Shown piece by piece: positions 48,440 through 61,203 of a stretch of DNA of 64,000 bases. Made by a program: the position numbers and the translations under genes. Under the pieces are notes generated by a model, which ran no database searches, had not been told where the DNA came from, and saw nothing but the letters and a program-made list of their open reading frames with translations. This DNA comes from Rhynchonema sp. JSB1_4 (Eukaryota > Nematoda > Chromadorea > Monhysterida > Xyalidae): assembly GCA_030248065.1 (NCBI GenBank), contig JASAMV010009053.1, forward strand, positions 1 to 64,000, written 5' to 3'. Position 1 is the stretch's first letter; each line of letters starts with the position of its first letter.

Positions 48440-48745
48440 GTGCTAACCCCCGGCTGGATTATCGAATAATGTTTCGTCGTTTTATTATCCGATCGGACGT
48501 AAATCACACGAAGATTCAGGTAAAGAGAGAGAAGAGAAGTTCGCATTTGTATGGTAAGGACAGAGTTTAAGTAGTCACCGCACACAGAGAATTAATACAA
48601 GACAAGAGTATACTAAACGCTGATTGGTTGAAATATTGCACTTGTATAATATGATTGGTTGGCATGGTAAACCTAGCTTATGCATACAATAAGAGTCCTA
48701 TGTGTATATGTTACAATAAAAGAGTAATTGTTGAGCGGGAAATTT
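48440..48745 (-). promoter_or_regulatory. LTR-like or promoter region upstream of the three-ORF cluster
   Basis: Read on the minus strand, a TGTAACATATAC start is followed by two CCAATCA boxes about 40 bp apart, an AT-rich region, an AATAAAA signal close to ACGACGAAAC, and then a GC-rich leader before ORF A. This arrangement fits an LTR or a strong host promoter. I see no second copy near 44.7-44.97 kb, so an intact LTR element is not supported. Confidence 0.3.
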
Positions 48746-51700
48746 GAATTTGTCTAAACAAAGATGGCCGACAAGGGCTGCTTGAAACCATTACAAAACA
48801 GTGAAACGCGGCAATACAAAAGTAGAAACAACCCGAATAGGCGACAGGGGTCGGTAGTTCGGGGCAATGGTGTGAGCCCCATTGCTCATATGTACAAATG
48901 GTTTCGTTACATGGGTTTTTTTATGAGAAACTTTGTTGGCCCATTGACACGGCAAAAAACTGTCTATATGTTTAATCATTAGCAGATGCGCTGGTTCTAG
49001 TTTAGGAGTTATCAGATCACCTATTTAGATTTAGATTTAAAGTTCGGCAGACATGCAGCCCTAGAGTTCCTGCATTTTTTATTGATTACCGAACAGCTTT
49101 TGAGCAACCCCTAGTTTCCTTCCTGGTGCAATTGCCACTACTACAATTGAAGAAAATCTAAACGAATTTGTTCACAGTACCGCCCAAATTTGTTTTTTGA
49201 AGTGATTTTCTCCGAGTTAGTGGTGGCGAGAGCTGACATATTACATCACATCATACGTATAGAACGGCTGCTTGCGGTTGACGTTATTTTGAATCGTTGC
49301 CGTTAAGTAGGTGTCACTTTACATTTGTGTAATTCCGTAAAATACTGCCCTTGCAACGATTAAGATGGTACAAAGCGCATTGCCTTTCACATGTTAACAC
49401 CAGTTGTGTACAGTGCAGCACAGTGCAGCACACAAACGTGCTAAGTGAGATGTATACTGTAACAAAAGTGCTAAACTACTGTGATTCAACAAAAAATATA
49501 TATTCAGTTAAAGAGTGACAAATGAGACAGAAAAGAATAGGGTTTCAACTACTATTTTCGTGAAGAAAGCAGGCACCGACGGTCGGCAATGCACTTTGAC
49601 CTCCGTTAAGGTTTTGTTGCCAACAAAAGCGTTTTGGAATAGGCGCGAAGCCTAAGCTTTAAGATTAGAAGTCACTTTTGTCATTGATTAGTTTGCAAGC
49701 CACAATCCCCACTGCCTGTTCAACCACATAGAGCATGTGCATGATGTGTTATTGCCCTTTGGTGGTGAAACGATAGTGGTACATTATTTGTGACATTCGA
49801 TCAATGTACAACTAATGTACAGACATGGATCGGTCTTTGTACACCGGAGATCATATGAAATAATGCAGCCCAACAAAGGTATGTATGTATGCTCAATATG
49901 TCTGCTAGGACCGGGTTGGGTGGTTCGGCACCCTTGCATCTGCGACTTCCAGGGCGGCGGATAATCCCGAAAGTAGATTACCGGAGTAACTGTCTCAGTG
50001 TTGTTATTAGATGCTCTTTAACAGTCCGACGCAACTATTGCCGACAACTTCTTGTGCATGAAGTGCAGCTGACAGCGTGTTGTCCTGAAACGGTATGTAT
50101 CTTCATACATATACGTAAGTACTACAGTAGTTCGAGAGAGTGATTGAAACGCTACGGCAACATTTCTCAGATGGGGTAGAAGATTTTTCGCCTGAGCTCG
50201 CAGTCAAAGCACGAAAACAGGACCGAGACCAGGACTTGGCTAGTGCACGACACACAACAAGCAGTGACATCGTGGTCGTGACTGACCACCTGCTGACTTG
50301 GAAAAACATTCACAATCGTGTTTTACCATTCACTTTGCTCGAAACCACAGATTAGGAGTAGCGCAACTCATGTTGTTGTTTTAATTTCTCATGTCATCAA
50401 CTGACACGCCATGTACTGCTTATGCAGTTGATTCTTCATAAATTTTGAGTTTATCGCTCACTTTTGTGTGCGTACCTAATAGTCATTTGATCACACCGGA
50501 GTTTACCACAGTTCTCATCTCACTACGTTGCTCAGCAGGAGCCACAATTTCACTGTTGAGCATCACCCACAATGTTGCGCTCAAATCACAGGGGTTTCAT
50601 CGCAATTCATTCTCGATTTGCTTACGTATATGTACCTGTTTCGCAAACTTCATATGTGCTGCTTCGTTTTGGATTTCTCGACGGTAAAGCAATCAGCAGC
50701 TGCAGTACTTGTTAAAATGTAGCGTTTCCATGGGTCATATACTTTGCGTGGTGTGACCATTTTTGTGAGGAATCAAAACTTTTTGGCATAAACTACATCA
50801 CTTGAGGTCACACCGTCAACTTCTGGCGCAGCACGACGTTGCATTCTATCATTATGCTAATTTTATATCACTTGACAATGGGTGGTTTCTCATTCGATTT
50901 CACAAAACAAGCGATACATACACGCTGTTGTCACCTACCACGATCACGAAAAACGTGTGATGTACATCTTTACCATATCACGCTGGTTTGGACCTTCACA
51001 AATTATTTTCGATTGTGGTGTACCGGAGATTCGGAGAATGCCAAATTTCAGCGATGTCTGATATGCTCACATACGAGTGATGGCTTGTCTGGTTTTTTCA
51101 AGTCTGAAATCCGAAGTGGGCCCCAAGCCCCTCAGGAAGGCTTATTGGGCATTCTCCGGTCCAATACATTCACCGGTCTTTGCTGATTGATTTGTACACT
51201 GTATGTATGAAGAAGAATAACACAACTTTAAGCTATGTATCATCATGACAACGTGTCATTTGTTGATTTGTTAGCTTTGCTGTTAATTTCCAAGACAAGC
51301 CTTGGACTTTGGCTCATTTATTTTGCAAGGAGTTGGTGTTTTGTTTGCGTTTGTTTGTTCCCCAGTATGCCACTGTTCGTTTTTGCTGTGTTCAGCCAAA
51401 GTTCTTTCCATTCATTGGACATGAGAACATCCCACGAAGATCCATCATCAAAAAAAGGATGCACCAAATCAACTTTTGCCGACAAAAGCTTCATCTTATT
51501 TTCCCACATTATGAACGTCGGCTGCCACCATACTGTATATAAAGCTATTCATTTTTAAATTTCTCCATCAAGCGCTTCATTTTGACGCATCCCAGCGAGA
51601 CTTTTTTTAGTTTTGTAAACTGCTTCCATTACCGCTTATGGTTGCATGTGTCTCTTTTTAACACTTTCGGAAGCCACCGGGGACTGGCAAAAAAGGAAGC

Positions 51701-53178
51701 AGTCGTGTATCATTTGAGTCGGTGTGATGCACATAGCTTGTATAATGAAGCGCGACTTTATCTGGTTAGCGCATAACGTCTTTGGGCGAGAAAAGTGCTA
51801 CTTTGAGCCGCTGCGGAAGCGCGAAAATGTTTTTATCTATCAAGGTTGCTTACATACACATGCGGCTCATGCCTAGCCTAGAAAGTTGGTGATTGGGCAC
51901 ATCTTATTATAATACAATCATTCAAGCTTCACAGAGGTTAGCAAGCTGAGCTTTAAGCTTGTTCGCAGAACGCATTACACACTTAAATTTATCGTAGGTA
52001 TCTGGGTTTGGGTTTAATTTTCCATTTCGCTTACAGCATCACACTGGAGCGGTAGACGATCCCAATAGTTTTTTTCTGACTCAAAGTGTCTCAGCTGAAT
52101 CGGAAACGAACGTGCGTTTCAGACGTTACGTGCAATCCTAAAGTGCCAAAACTGTACCAGATCTCTGTCAGAATATTGATTTCTCCATTTCAGACCTCTG
52201 TCCCACAAATCCTACATTATAATCAGTAGGATCGGCGCACTTCGCTAATCCTTGACTTGTCACCATCGCTGCTGTTCCCTATTGAAGTTCAACTGTATCA
52301 ATATCAGTGTGCCAACAGCAACATCACAACACTACGTCCACGACATTACCCCACCTGCCCATTAGTTTTCTGGTACGGTTCCGATTACTAGCCATATTTT
52401 CTATTTCTACGCACGGAAGAATGTCGACGAAAACTGCACCAGGGATAAAAAGGCCGATCTACAGGTTCGGAACCATTTAGGTTCACAAATTTTCTCGCAT
52501 CGATGGTCGCCTTGGCCACAAATGCTTTCAGAGGTGTAATTCGTATTATAGTTCCTCAGTTACCCTATACCTAGACCTACGTTGCAATAAACCGAGACGT
52601 AGGCTTTGAGTATGAGAAAAACGAGCCTTATTTTAAGCTTACAAGCCTAGACCTTGACTCGGGGAAGTGCAAAAAGAGAGACAAATCGTGTATAAGTTTC
52701 TCTTACGTTCGTTTTTTACTCTTGTCAGGAAGCATATGACAGCAAAACGTATCCGGACTTATTATAGCCACATTCTTGCTGACAGAGTTTGGTGACATGC
52801 TGATTACTGCAAACTATCAAATGAACATTGAACTGGGAGAAGAACTACATATTCGCAACCTGAGAACACTGTTGCATTTTTAATTTTTTTTCGGTGGGCG
52901 TACCAAGAAATCACTTTTTGTTTCTTAAACAAAATCGATAAACAGTAAGGGTAAAAAGTTATCATTTCACTTCTTGGTTAGTGAGACCTTTGCGTTGATG
53001 TTGTCTAGGCTTCAGCCTCAGGCACATTTACACAAGAATACTAAAAAAAGTTTGCTCTTTTGATTCTGCTCTTGTCCTTGCATGAAAGTACCTAGTCTTG
53101 CTCAAACTTTATGTGCACAATTGTCCGTTTATGGAACGCCCACAAACTAAACACCAACTGTTTCTCATTTTTCCACAG
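48746..53178. other. Gene-poor region
   Basis: Short frames only. A hairpin lies near 51,033-51,155 (CGGAGAATGCC and GGCATTCTCCG). Degenerate CCTAGACC/TAGGCTT motifs occur at 52,560-52,670. A small plus-strand frame at 50,140-50,355 (VEDFSPELAVKARKQDRDQD) is the only mildly protein-like stretch, and I could not connect it to other exons. Confidence 0.4.
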
Positions 53179-56100
53179 AGACGTCCGTTTCATCGGCGAC
53201 GGCAGTGCGACTGACAAGTTCTTGAACAACGGCGTGCCCAACTCTCCGACCGACAATCTCACCGCGCACATCAGCTATGCGGGTAAGCGGCATCAACAAC
53301 AACAACAACATGAGAGCACCCACACAAATGGCTTGCCCCCAACGATTGTTGCTTCCCCACCGCCGTCCATCACAAACCACTACAAGAGTACCTCAAAGTC
53401 ACCTTGTGGTCTAATGATGAGGAGAATGGAACGACCACGTGACTTGTTGAGACCGCCCTCTGCCCATCCCGACATTTCTCCTCCCAAGATGTACCGCGTA
53501 ACGGAATCATACATTGAGCAACCAGCAAAGAGCAAGAAAAGCTGGCTGGCCACGTGGTGTGCGCAATTTGATGATCTGTACACGAGCGGTATGTGCGTGT
53601 GTGTGTGCGTGGTGCAGTGCAGTGCGCTTATTACGGCCCATTTAAACACAGTTGCTCCACTAATTAAGCCACTGCTTGATGTGCATGAAACATCAGGCAG
53701 AAGTGGCCTAGGGCCACTTTGAAGCAACCCCGCACGCAGGTTTCAGTTCAAGTGTGCAGTGGTTGTGCTGTGGTCTGTACCAAGTGATGATTGTGTGCTT
53801 GAACCGTTTTGTTGGTGAATTTGGTTGCGTTCCCTCAGGAGACTGGATCCAACGCTCGAAAAAGCTATCGGCAGACACCAACACGTAATAAGCGCAGCCT
53901 TTACATTAGACAGCAACCAAAAGAGCGTGTGTTCGGCGCCGTGAGAGCTTCGATGTGAACCTGGGCGTACGTACCTAGTTGAGCTCCAGTGTTGTTTAAT
54001 GACGCTAAGTTCTGTGAGCTATGAAATATTTTTGCCCCACTTTCGTGATAAAGATGAACGATGTAAAATACATCGGTGAGTTCCATCGCTGCGGACATCA
54101 TTTTTTGACAGACACTTCGTTCTGCACGGGACAACAAAGCAGTATTTAGGCTTTCTGTGTGATTGCTTGGTTATTATAATTGCATTTCAGTGTTGTGGTG
54201 GGTTGATTGCTTGTTCCATTCTCAGTTTAACCAAGTTTAATTTGTTTCTTTATGTACTTTATTGACTGGCTTATGGGCAAACCACCAATAAAATAGACAC
54301 CAAATCGGGAACAAAAGCTATTTTTACAGATGAAACCCCGGAGGACTCTTCGCCCGAGAGTGATACCCGACCGAGCTGCAGTGTGAACAATTCGGAACGG
54401 GACAATGAAGGAGTGGGAGGAGGAGAAAAGAAGGACGAGGAGAATAACATGGGTGGACTATCGGCCGACGCACAACAATCGCTACTCAAATTGTCGAAAT
54501 ATCAACTGAGACACTTCCTCAGGACTACTACATTTCATGGACTCGATCAGGTACATTATTACATGCGTATGAAGAAGTTCGGTTCTGATTACCCCATCGG
54601 TTTTCGATCTTGTCTGACCTGCCAGCAAATGATCCGCCTGCAGTTTGCATGACAAATTCAAACGGATGTGTTGTCGAATTGGTTCATCAACTACTAATGT
54701 TTCACACCGTTGTATCTCAGGTGTTCGTGTCACGGTCATTATTCACGCGTTTCTTCTGGGCGATCATGATGATGCTCGTGTTCGTCATCGTATTCTTTCA
54801 ATTGCGCTCCCTTCTACATCAGTTCATCAACAATCCAACGCTAACCAGTATTGATGTCATCTACCCGCAGGTTAGCGTTGTCACGTCGACGTAGCGCACT
54901 GGTTTGTAACTATACCTTCGATTTGGGTCGAGTTCAATCCCTGTCAGTCTTTAATACGGTTTACGCTTTTCATCGTGCAATCTATGCTGTATCATGGTGA
55001 ACATTTCATATTTTGGCTAAAAATATGCCACTAACCTTATGTGGATATTAATGTTTATACATAGTGACCGTAACTGGTCGACCCGATCATGTGACTGTAG
55101 AGAGAATAGACTGCACTGATCTTAATTACAGGGTGGGGTCAAAGTGCCGCAAGTGACATTGTGCATGCTGAGCAAGCTGAACAGCACGAGAGTGGTCGAA
55201 AAGTACCCGAAGGTGCACCAAAGTCTGGCCGAACTCAGCATGAGCAGTTTCCTCTCGGCCTACAGCACGGCGCTGATGGATATATTCTACTTCAACTACA
55301 CCACCAACAAAACTGATGAGGCTCTCGAAGAGGAGCTCTATGAGGCCACAAACTACATCAACACCACCGATTTCATATATGTGGGTTTGGACTGAACGAT
55401 GATCCCCACTATGAAAATTGACTTCACGGAGAATTTTAAGGCCTCCCAGGGTTTTCCACTCGGTTGAGTTTCAAGTAAAACCTTCGGATTAGATGTCTTC
55501 CAATTGTCAAATTAAATGCAGGACACGACTTTCACGTGCGAGAACCAATTCCTGGTGTGCTGGTTCGAGAACGGTCACATGTTCGATTGTTGCAAAAGCA
55601 ACGAGTTTGTGACTGTGCGACGGTTGCTCACCCATTCAGGCGCCTGTTTCGAGTTCACTAACGAGAACAAGACTCAGCGTCTTCCAGGTTGTAGTTTATC
55701 AGTGATTTTCGCTAAATTTTGTCGAGGGAAAAATAGTTTCTAATCAACTCTTGCATACTGTATTTAGGTCCCGTCGGTGGTTTTGGCTTCGTGTACTGGT
55801 ATCCAAACCAACACATTTACAAGACAGCCTACAATTCGTACAATGAGCATGCCGTGCACCTGTGCGTGACATTTCATATTTTATCTCCCGGAAGTATTGT
55901 GAAAAAATCTACGCATTTGAGTGTAAATTTTCTCCAGATACATGTCGCCTGTTGATGCGATGCTCGAGAATAATCCCATATCGTTGCCCGTCGGCTATCA
56001 CTCTCACATAAACTTGATGGTTTGATTTGCTGGTCTGATTTAATCGAGTTTTCGCACACAAAGTCTTAAAAGTCGCACGATCTTATAGGCGACTAAAACA

Positions 56101-57119
56101 GAGCGCTTGATGGTTGACGAATTGGGCCGGGCAAAATGTGAATTGAAAGAGCTCAAGTACTTTGACCACTACAGCTACCAGGCGTGTCAAGTCGAATGTT
56201 TGATCGACATGATGTTAAACAAATGTAATTGTACAGGTCAGTTTGAATGTGAAGGTCAGTCACAGAGAGCTTTCAGTAAAACCCCGTCACCGGAACCCTC
56301 AGGAGTGGCCGACTACGCCGAAATACCGCAGGATTTCATTTGCTCGCCTGTGAAAGCACTGAAGTGCTACGAAAGACTGGCATACGATTTCAGCGATTTG
56401 CTGGTCACTTGTCGTCAGGTTGAATTGTTTTCTTGGTTAATTTCATCAGATAGTCAACCATAGTGCACCTCCTCTGCAGGAACGTTGTGAGGAAGCGTGC
56501 AACTATTGGACGTATCGTGCATCACTCACAGTCAGTCGAGTGTTCAATCCACTGTTGGAGGATGAGATGCTAAAATATTGGCGTCTACCCGAAGGTTTGC
56601 CATGACAAATTTGGTTTCAAAGCTGGATTGTACCAATTCTTGCCACGTACCTTTTAGGCGATCCCTCGCAGTCCTTGATTATCGGAGACGTTTTCTTCGG
56701 CGAGATTCAATATACAAAAGTAAGTAATCAGTCACCTTGACCTTCTCTGAGATACTGTATGACACATTGTGAAACTGTGAGTTACGCTCTAAGCTTCACA
56801 CAGGTCACCCAGATGCCTGCCCTGACCATCGAAGGTTTTGTCTCGTCCATCGGCGGTGCCATGGGTTTGTGGACAGGAGCATCCATCATTACCTGGATTC
56901 ATTTGTTGTACTTCTGCTGCGCCACGTGCTTCTTCAAGAGATCGCCGGTCCGGTACGCGGCTGAGAGAACGTATAAAACGGCTAGGGCATCACGGAGAAC
57001 AAGGATAAAGAATGTAGGTGATTAGTGCTGAGACGTACGCAAACATTTGGTTTATACTTTTTTGAAACTTTCAGCTGAGCACAAATTGGACTATCGATGT
57101 ATCAAGAGATCGAGACTGA
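53179..57119 (+). CDS. DEG/ENaC (ASIC/degenerin-type) sodium channel subunit
   Basis: Exons: 53,179-53,588, 54,330-54,550, 54,721-54,870, 55,132-55,380, 55,522-55,687, 55,768-55,861, 55,938-56,019, 56,089-56,418, 56,480-56,594, 56,658-56,719, 56,804-57,012 and 57,075-57,119 (TGA). Phases fit. A long cytosolic N-region (polyQ, Pro-rich) ends in LRHFLRTTTFHGLDQ, the degenerin pre-TM1 motif. TM1 is FTRFFWAIMMMLVFVIVFF. The extracellular loop is Cys-rich with NxT sites (NYTTNKT, NTTD) and the family-like HYSYQACQVECLIDMMLNKCNC. TM2 carries the GxS selectivity filter in GLWTGASIITWIHL. These channels are trimeric Na+ channels gated by peptides, protons or force. Upstream 5' exons and the start codon were not identified. 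Confidence 0.88.
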
Positions 57120-57620
57120 AAATGGAGCTTAAAATGGGAACGAAGTGTGTTCAATGGCGTTGGCGTTGAATTCTTTTAATCTGTTTTAAGGGATCAAAAA
57201 CGTTCGAGCAATAATAAGGGTAAGTTACTAGTTCTCATATTATACTTAGCGACTATTGCTTATTTGTGACTTCTCCTGATATAAATGGTGTCCTGATTAC
57301 GTGACTTCTGAAGAAAACCGCGATTTGAATGTGTCATTTTTCAATGCTTTTCGTGTGTTTAATTTTTGTATTCCATGCCGTGCGTTTTGTTTAATGTTTG
57401 CTGTGTACTTGCTCTTTCTTCTCATGTATTCAACCAATTCCAGTTATTACTCTGTGTCATGTTCTCGTGTGTGTGTGTGACTTTGCTATGGGTAACTGAA
57501 CGCACATTTCATATTTTCTTCTTTTGCACACTTCTGTGTGGTTTTACACTTGCATATCTTTGCCAGAGGTTCGACGCGTGTTTGGTCTTTGTGCACAGTT
57601 AGAACCCACTGTGTACTCAC

Positions 57621-57975
57621 GTCCAGCCACCAGCTCATGAGACGACTTTTTTTAAAGCTTGCTTGGCCGCATTCAAAAATGCTCCAGATACACGTGTTTT
57701 CGCAAACAAAAGAAAGAGATTGGCTGAGGGAGATGATGACAAGTTCCAGCTGGCTGACCTCAATTTGTTGCGTGCTTACGCGAACAGCAGCGTTGTTCAG
57801 CACACAAATGTTTTGGGAGTCAAAAGGGAATTTACGCACCGAGTGGAGAGCGTGTTTTTAAAAAATACGTGCGTTTCTCTTTATTTCATTTCCGAAATAC
57901 GTGGAACCGGAACATTGTTGGATCCGCACAAGCCAATTTCAAAAAAAAAGTCGTCTCATGAGTCCGTGGCTGGAC
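57621..57975. repeat. MITE-like element with GTCCAGCCAC ends
   Basis: The left end GTCCAGCCACCAGCTCATGA, followed by GACGACTTTTTTT, mirrors the right end AAAAAGTCGTCTCATGAGTC, followed by CGTGGCTGGAC. About 355 bp, no ORF of its own. Lies just 3' of the DEG/ENaC gene. Target duplication not resolved. Confidence 0.7.
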
Positions 57976-58065
57976 TTATACAATGTTAGCCATGTGAATA
58001 TAATATCAAGTATAGCGAACGTTGTATTCCTTTTATCGTGTTGATCAGTTGAGCTAATTATGGCT

Positions 58066-58246
58066 GGCTGAATTTTCGAAACGGTGCAAACAAGAGTTGG
58101 GTGCAGTGCAAAGTTGTAAACATAGAACATTGCATGCTGGCAGCGTGGAATAAAGTTTACAACAAGCTCTTTCACACCGAGCTTCCGATTGCGCTATTTT
58201 ATTTACACCCAAATTTTGTTTACACACCGTTTCGAAAATTCCAACC
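58066..58246. repeat. Foldback MITE, copy 1 (GAATTTTCGAAACGGTG ends)
   Basis: Ends GAATTTTCGAAACGGTG and CACCGTTTCGAAAATTC, with partly palindromic GTAAAC/GTTTAC-rich arms. The second copy is at 61,431-61,645. Confidence 0.75.
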
Positions 58247-59322
58247 TATACTTGAGCTTTCTCTTTTGCTTTCCCGCCTTCCGTGCAACATCTAAAATTT
58301 TTATTTGGTATATCATCTTGCATTGACAGTGTCTGTTCTCAGTTTTGGAAAAGTGATGTGTTAAATATCTCACACTTTACTATGCAGTTGTATTCATAAA
58401 ATAAACGTCATGTGTTAAGCTGAATATTGAAAAGATATTAAAAGTTACTCGAAATTATTTTGAACAGTCACCAGCTCCAATCCGAAGCCGATGCCAATGC
58501 CTAGTTTCATTGGTACTAGCCCAGAGTGTTTTGGTGTCAAAAATACTCCAATTTGGATCAAATCATTCCTCCAAAACTGCCATAATGGTTGTGTTTTTGT
58601 ATGCTGCAGAAACATCTTCATCTTCGGTCAGTTGAATTAACAGCGTCAAGTATGTGATCACCGCTGATACAACCTACATGATGATTAAAATATGCATATA
58701 CGCGCATCAATGGTGAACTGTTATAATGGGGTGAAGAATTTTAAACCCTAATCAAACAAAACGACGACTTTCAGCAGTGCACCAACCGTTACGATGAAGC
58801 CCTTTGACATTGTGCCGAACCCACAGAGTTCAATTCTATGGCAGTGTTTCGCACGCGTATACAGCGTTACGCAGAGGTGTTGAATCTATTATCAACAGTG
58901 GTTGTTTTTTAGTTTGCAAGTATCTATCTGTATACTTGAAATAAAATACCATTGGATCCTTGGTCATCCAGAGAACGTCACTGCTTGATACGATTCGTGG
59001 GGTTTCGTCAACCTGAATGATTTGTTTGTTTATTTTTATTCACATCTATACTACTAAAACAGGATAAAGACGTATGTATGTGTGTAAGTATGTATGTGTA
59101 TGGCCCCCTCCCTGTCCGCCCTTCCGGGGGACTCCCTCGGAAGGGCGGACGGGTCACTTTTCATGGGTAGCTTTGGGTATGCTAACGGGTCTTCGGGGGG
59201 GGGGGGGGGGCACGGCACGGGCGCGGCGCTGTAGCCGGGCCGTAGGCACCGGTCCCGACTAGTCCTATGTGAAAACACGAAAAAGTTTTGAAAAACTGTA
59301 ATGCCTTTCGATCACATACATA
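58247..59322. other. Intergenic, no gene seen
   Basis: AT-rich spacer between two convergent genes. Includes TATGTATG microsatellite-like sequence at 59,072-59,100 and a run of 16 or more G at 59,193-59,210 next to an inverted CCCTCGGAAGGGCGGACGGG/CCGCCCTTCCGGGGG motif. Confidence 0.45.
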
Positions 59323-61203
59323 TCAGTCCATTTTGTCAGAGAACCAGTCACTAACCATTTCCAATAACCGTGCAGGAAACCAGGTGAGCAGCCCGAAGGT
59401 AAGAACTTGAAGTACTGAAAAGCACAGGACGTTTTGCAGCGCTCAGAACTTGCCTCTTTGCTTTCCCTACCTGTGCAGACGATAAAGGGCGGCCAGAAGA
59501 CCTGATCTAGTGTTCCTCGTTCTTTGGTGAAGAGCGTGAAGAAAGTGAAGATGACCAGTGGGACAATCAGAGACAACATTGAGACGATGTAGGGCGATAC
59601 CATACTGTCCAGGTGGGATAGGGCATGGCTCAAGTGTCGGTGACGGGCCAACAAGTGCTGCAAACACACTTTGTGGAGATCTGTTGCAATGCGCGCTTAC
59701 CTAACACCCTCCTCCAGTGGTGTCTCAACCATTTCTTGTTCAGAAATGAAGGCCGCATCAAGGTGAGGCTGCATAAATAACGGTATACGGTAATCCATGA
59801 GGGCGCAATTCGAAAGATACATACCAACCGGAATGCGTATAATGTCTGGTACTGGCTTGTCCCTATCCCATAGTAGGTTTACGCTTCTTTGGCCCACACT
59901 AAGGCCGGTCTCACAATGTAGCGGGTTAGCGGATTAGCGGGTTAGCGGGTTGCGGATTAGCGGACCCGCTTTTCACGCCCGCTTTTGCTCTCACATGCAA
60001 AATTGGAAAAGCGGGTTAGTGGATCTGCCTATAAGCCGCCCGCTAATCCGCTGACCCGCTAATCCGCTTTTTAGGTTGTGTGTGAGAGCAAAAAGCGGGC
60101 GCATCTCGCCCGCTAATCCGCTAAACCGCTAACCCGCGTGCTATGTGAGACCGGCCTAAGGCTTGTTCTTGGCCTTAGGCATGGACTTGGCTTTAGGTCA
60201 GGCTTACGCTTACAGTCTTTCCAGCAAGCGTAAACCATGATTCATGGCAAGCTCAGCAGGTACTGTAGGTAGTATGATGTCCTCTTTTTACCGTCACATC
60301 TTCAGCACGCGCCTGAGTCAATTTCTGGACATGTTGTTGAAAATCGACAATCTCCCAACAGGCAGCATCGATACACGACGCGCACACAAATGGGACAACC
60401 AGGGAGGTGGGAAAGAACCACACAAAATAGATGGGTAAGACGTAGGGAATGCCTGGAATTGAAGGGATTGGTTGCCGCAGAGGAAGACAGATGATTTGGA
60501 GACCAACGACCAGAGACCACGACTTACCGAGTAGAAAACTGAATCTGTAGAATTCATCGAGCCCGATGGCGACTTGAATGAATACATACTGCGCAATGTA
60601 GATGGCAGCGCACAGCCAAAACATCGTTTGCAGTAGAATCAGACGTAATCGATGGTGGTACACACCGTTGCCATGCGAGGGACGGTGGAGTGTTGTGATG
60701 AACTTGGCTAACAAGCCTTGTAACCAAGTGACAACCGATTTTATCATATCTGAACACTTGATTACCTGATATTCGAGCAGCTAAACATTTTCAAACCTTT
60801 GTGCTGCCAATAGATGACCACTGCCGAGGACACGACCAGCTCGAGCCACCAGATAGAATAAATAATTAATTGCCACGAAACGGGGTGTCTGATAATAAAG
60901 ACAGCCAAGTTTCAGAATGTATGTATTGGATCTATCTCTGACTCACCTTAATCCAACAGACCAATCATGTCTTACAATCCTGGGAGCGTACTTGACCGTG
61001 TACAGGCTGCACAACGCCAAGAGCAAGCACATCTTTGCCATTACTCGACCGCTTCTTAGACCGATGTGTTCAGGTGTTAAGAACGTGAACATTTTCAGAC
61101 TGAATATCGAAGGTGTCAGTACTACTCGAACAACGTTATCATCGTGAAGCGTAGATGGTGCTTCCAACACTATCATCGCTTTTGATTTGGCATCCAACGG
61201 CAC
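59323..61203 (-). CDS. Seven-helix membrane protein, possibly gustatory-receptor-like
   Basis: Minus-strand exons: about 61,200-60,963, 60,904-60,789, 60,749-60,528, 60,452-60,292, about 59,880-59,703 (perhaps split), 59,657-59,471 and about 59,440-59,323 (TGA). Hydrophobic segments in order: MAKMCLLLALCSLYTVKYAP, SWQLIIYSIWWLELVVSSAV, LLQTMFWLCAAIYIAQYVFI, YVLPIYFVWFFPTSLVVPFV, VSMLSLIVPLVIFTFFTLFT and LCFSVLQVLTFGLLTWFPAR; a seventh may lie in the region linking them. There is no DRY or NPxxY. The long amphipathic stretch RHRHLSHALSHLDSMVSPYI before the penultimate helix is what suggests the 7tm_7/GR-like chemoreceptor class. Start codon and some joins are uncertain. Confidence 0.45.
59903..60156. 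mobile_element. PIF/Harbinger-type MITE with TAA target duplication
   Basis: Ends GGCCGGTCTCACA and TGTGAGACCGGCC, each flanked by TAA (59,900-59,902 and 60,157-60,159). The interior is built of repeated GCGGGTTAGCGGATTAGCGG units and their complement, forming a near-complete foldback of 254 bp. Sits in an intron of the 7TM gene. TIR and 3-bp TSD fit PIF/Harbinger. Confidence 0.75.

Noticed and set aside
44700..48745. Complete LTR retrotransposon
   Set aside because: No second LTR, no reverse-transcriptase, protease or integrase motifs, and no convincing primer-binding site.
59323..61203. Bestrophin identity for the minus-strand membrane gene
   Set aside because: None of the bestrophin signature blocks are present. 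The segment pattern suits a seven-helix receptor-like protein instead.
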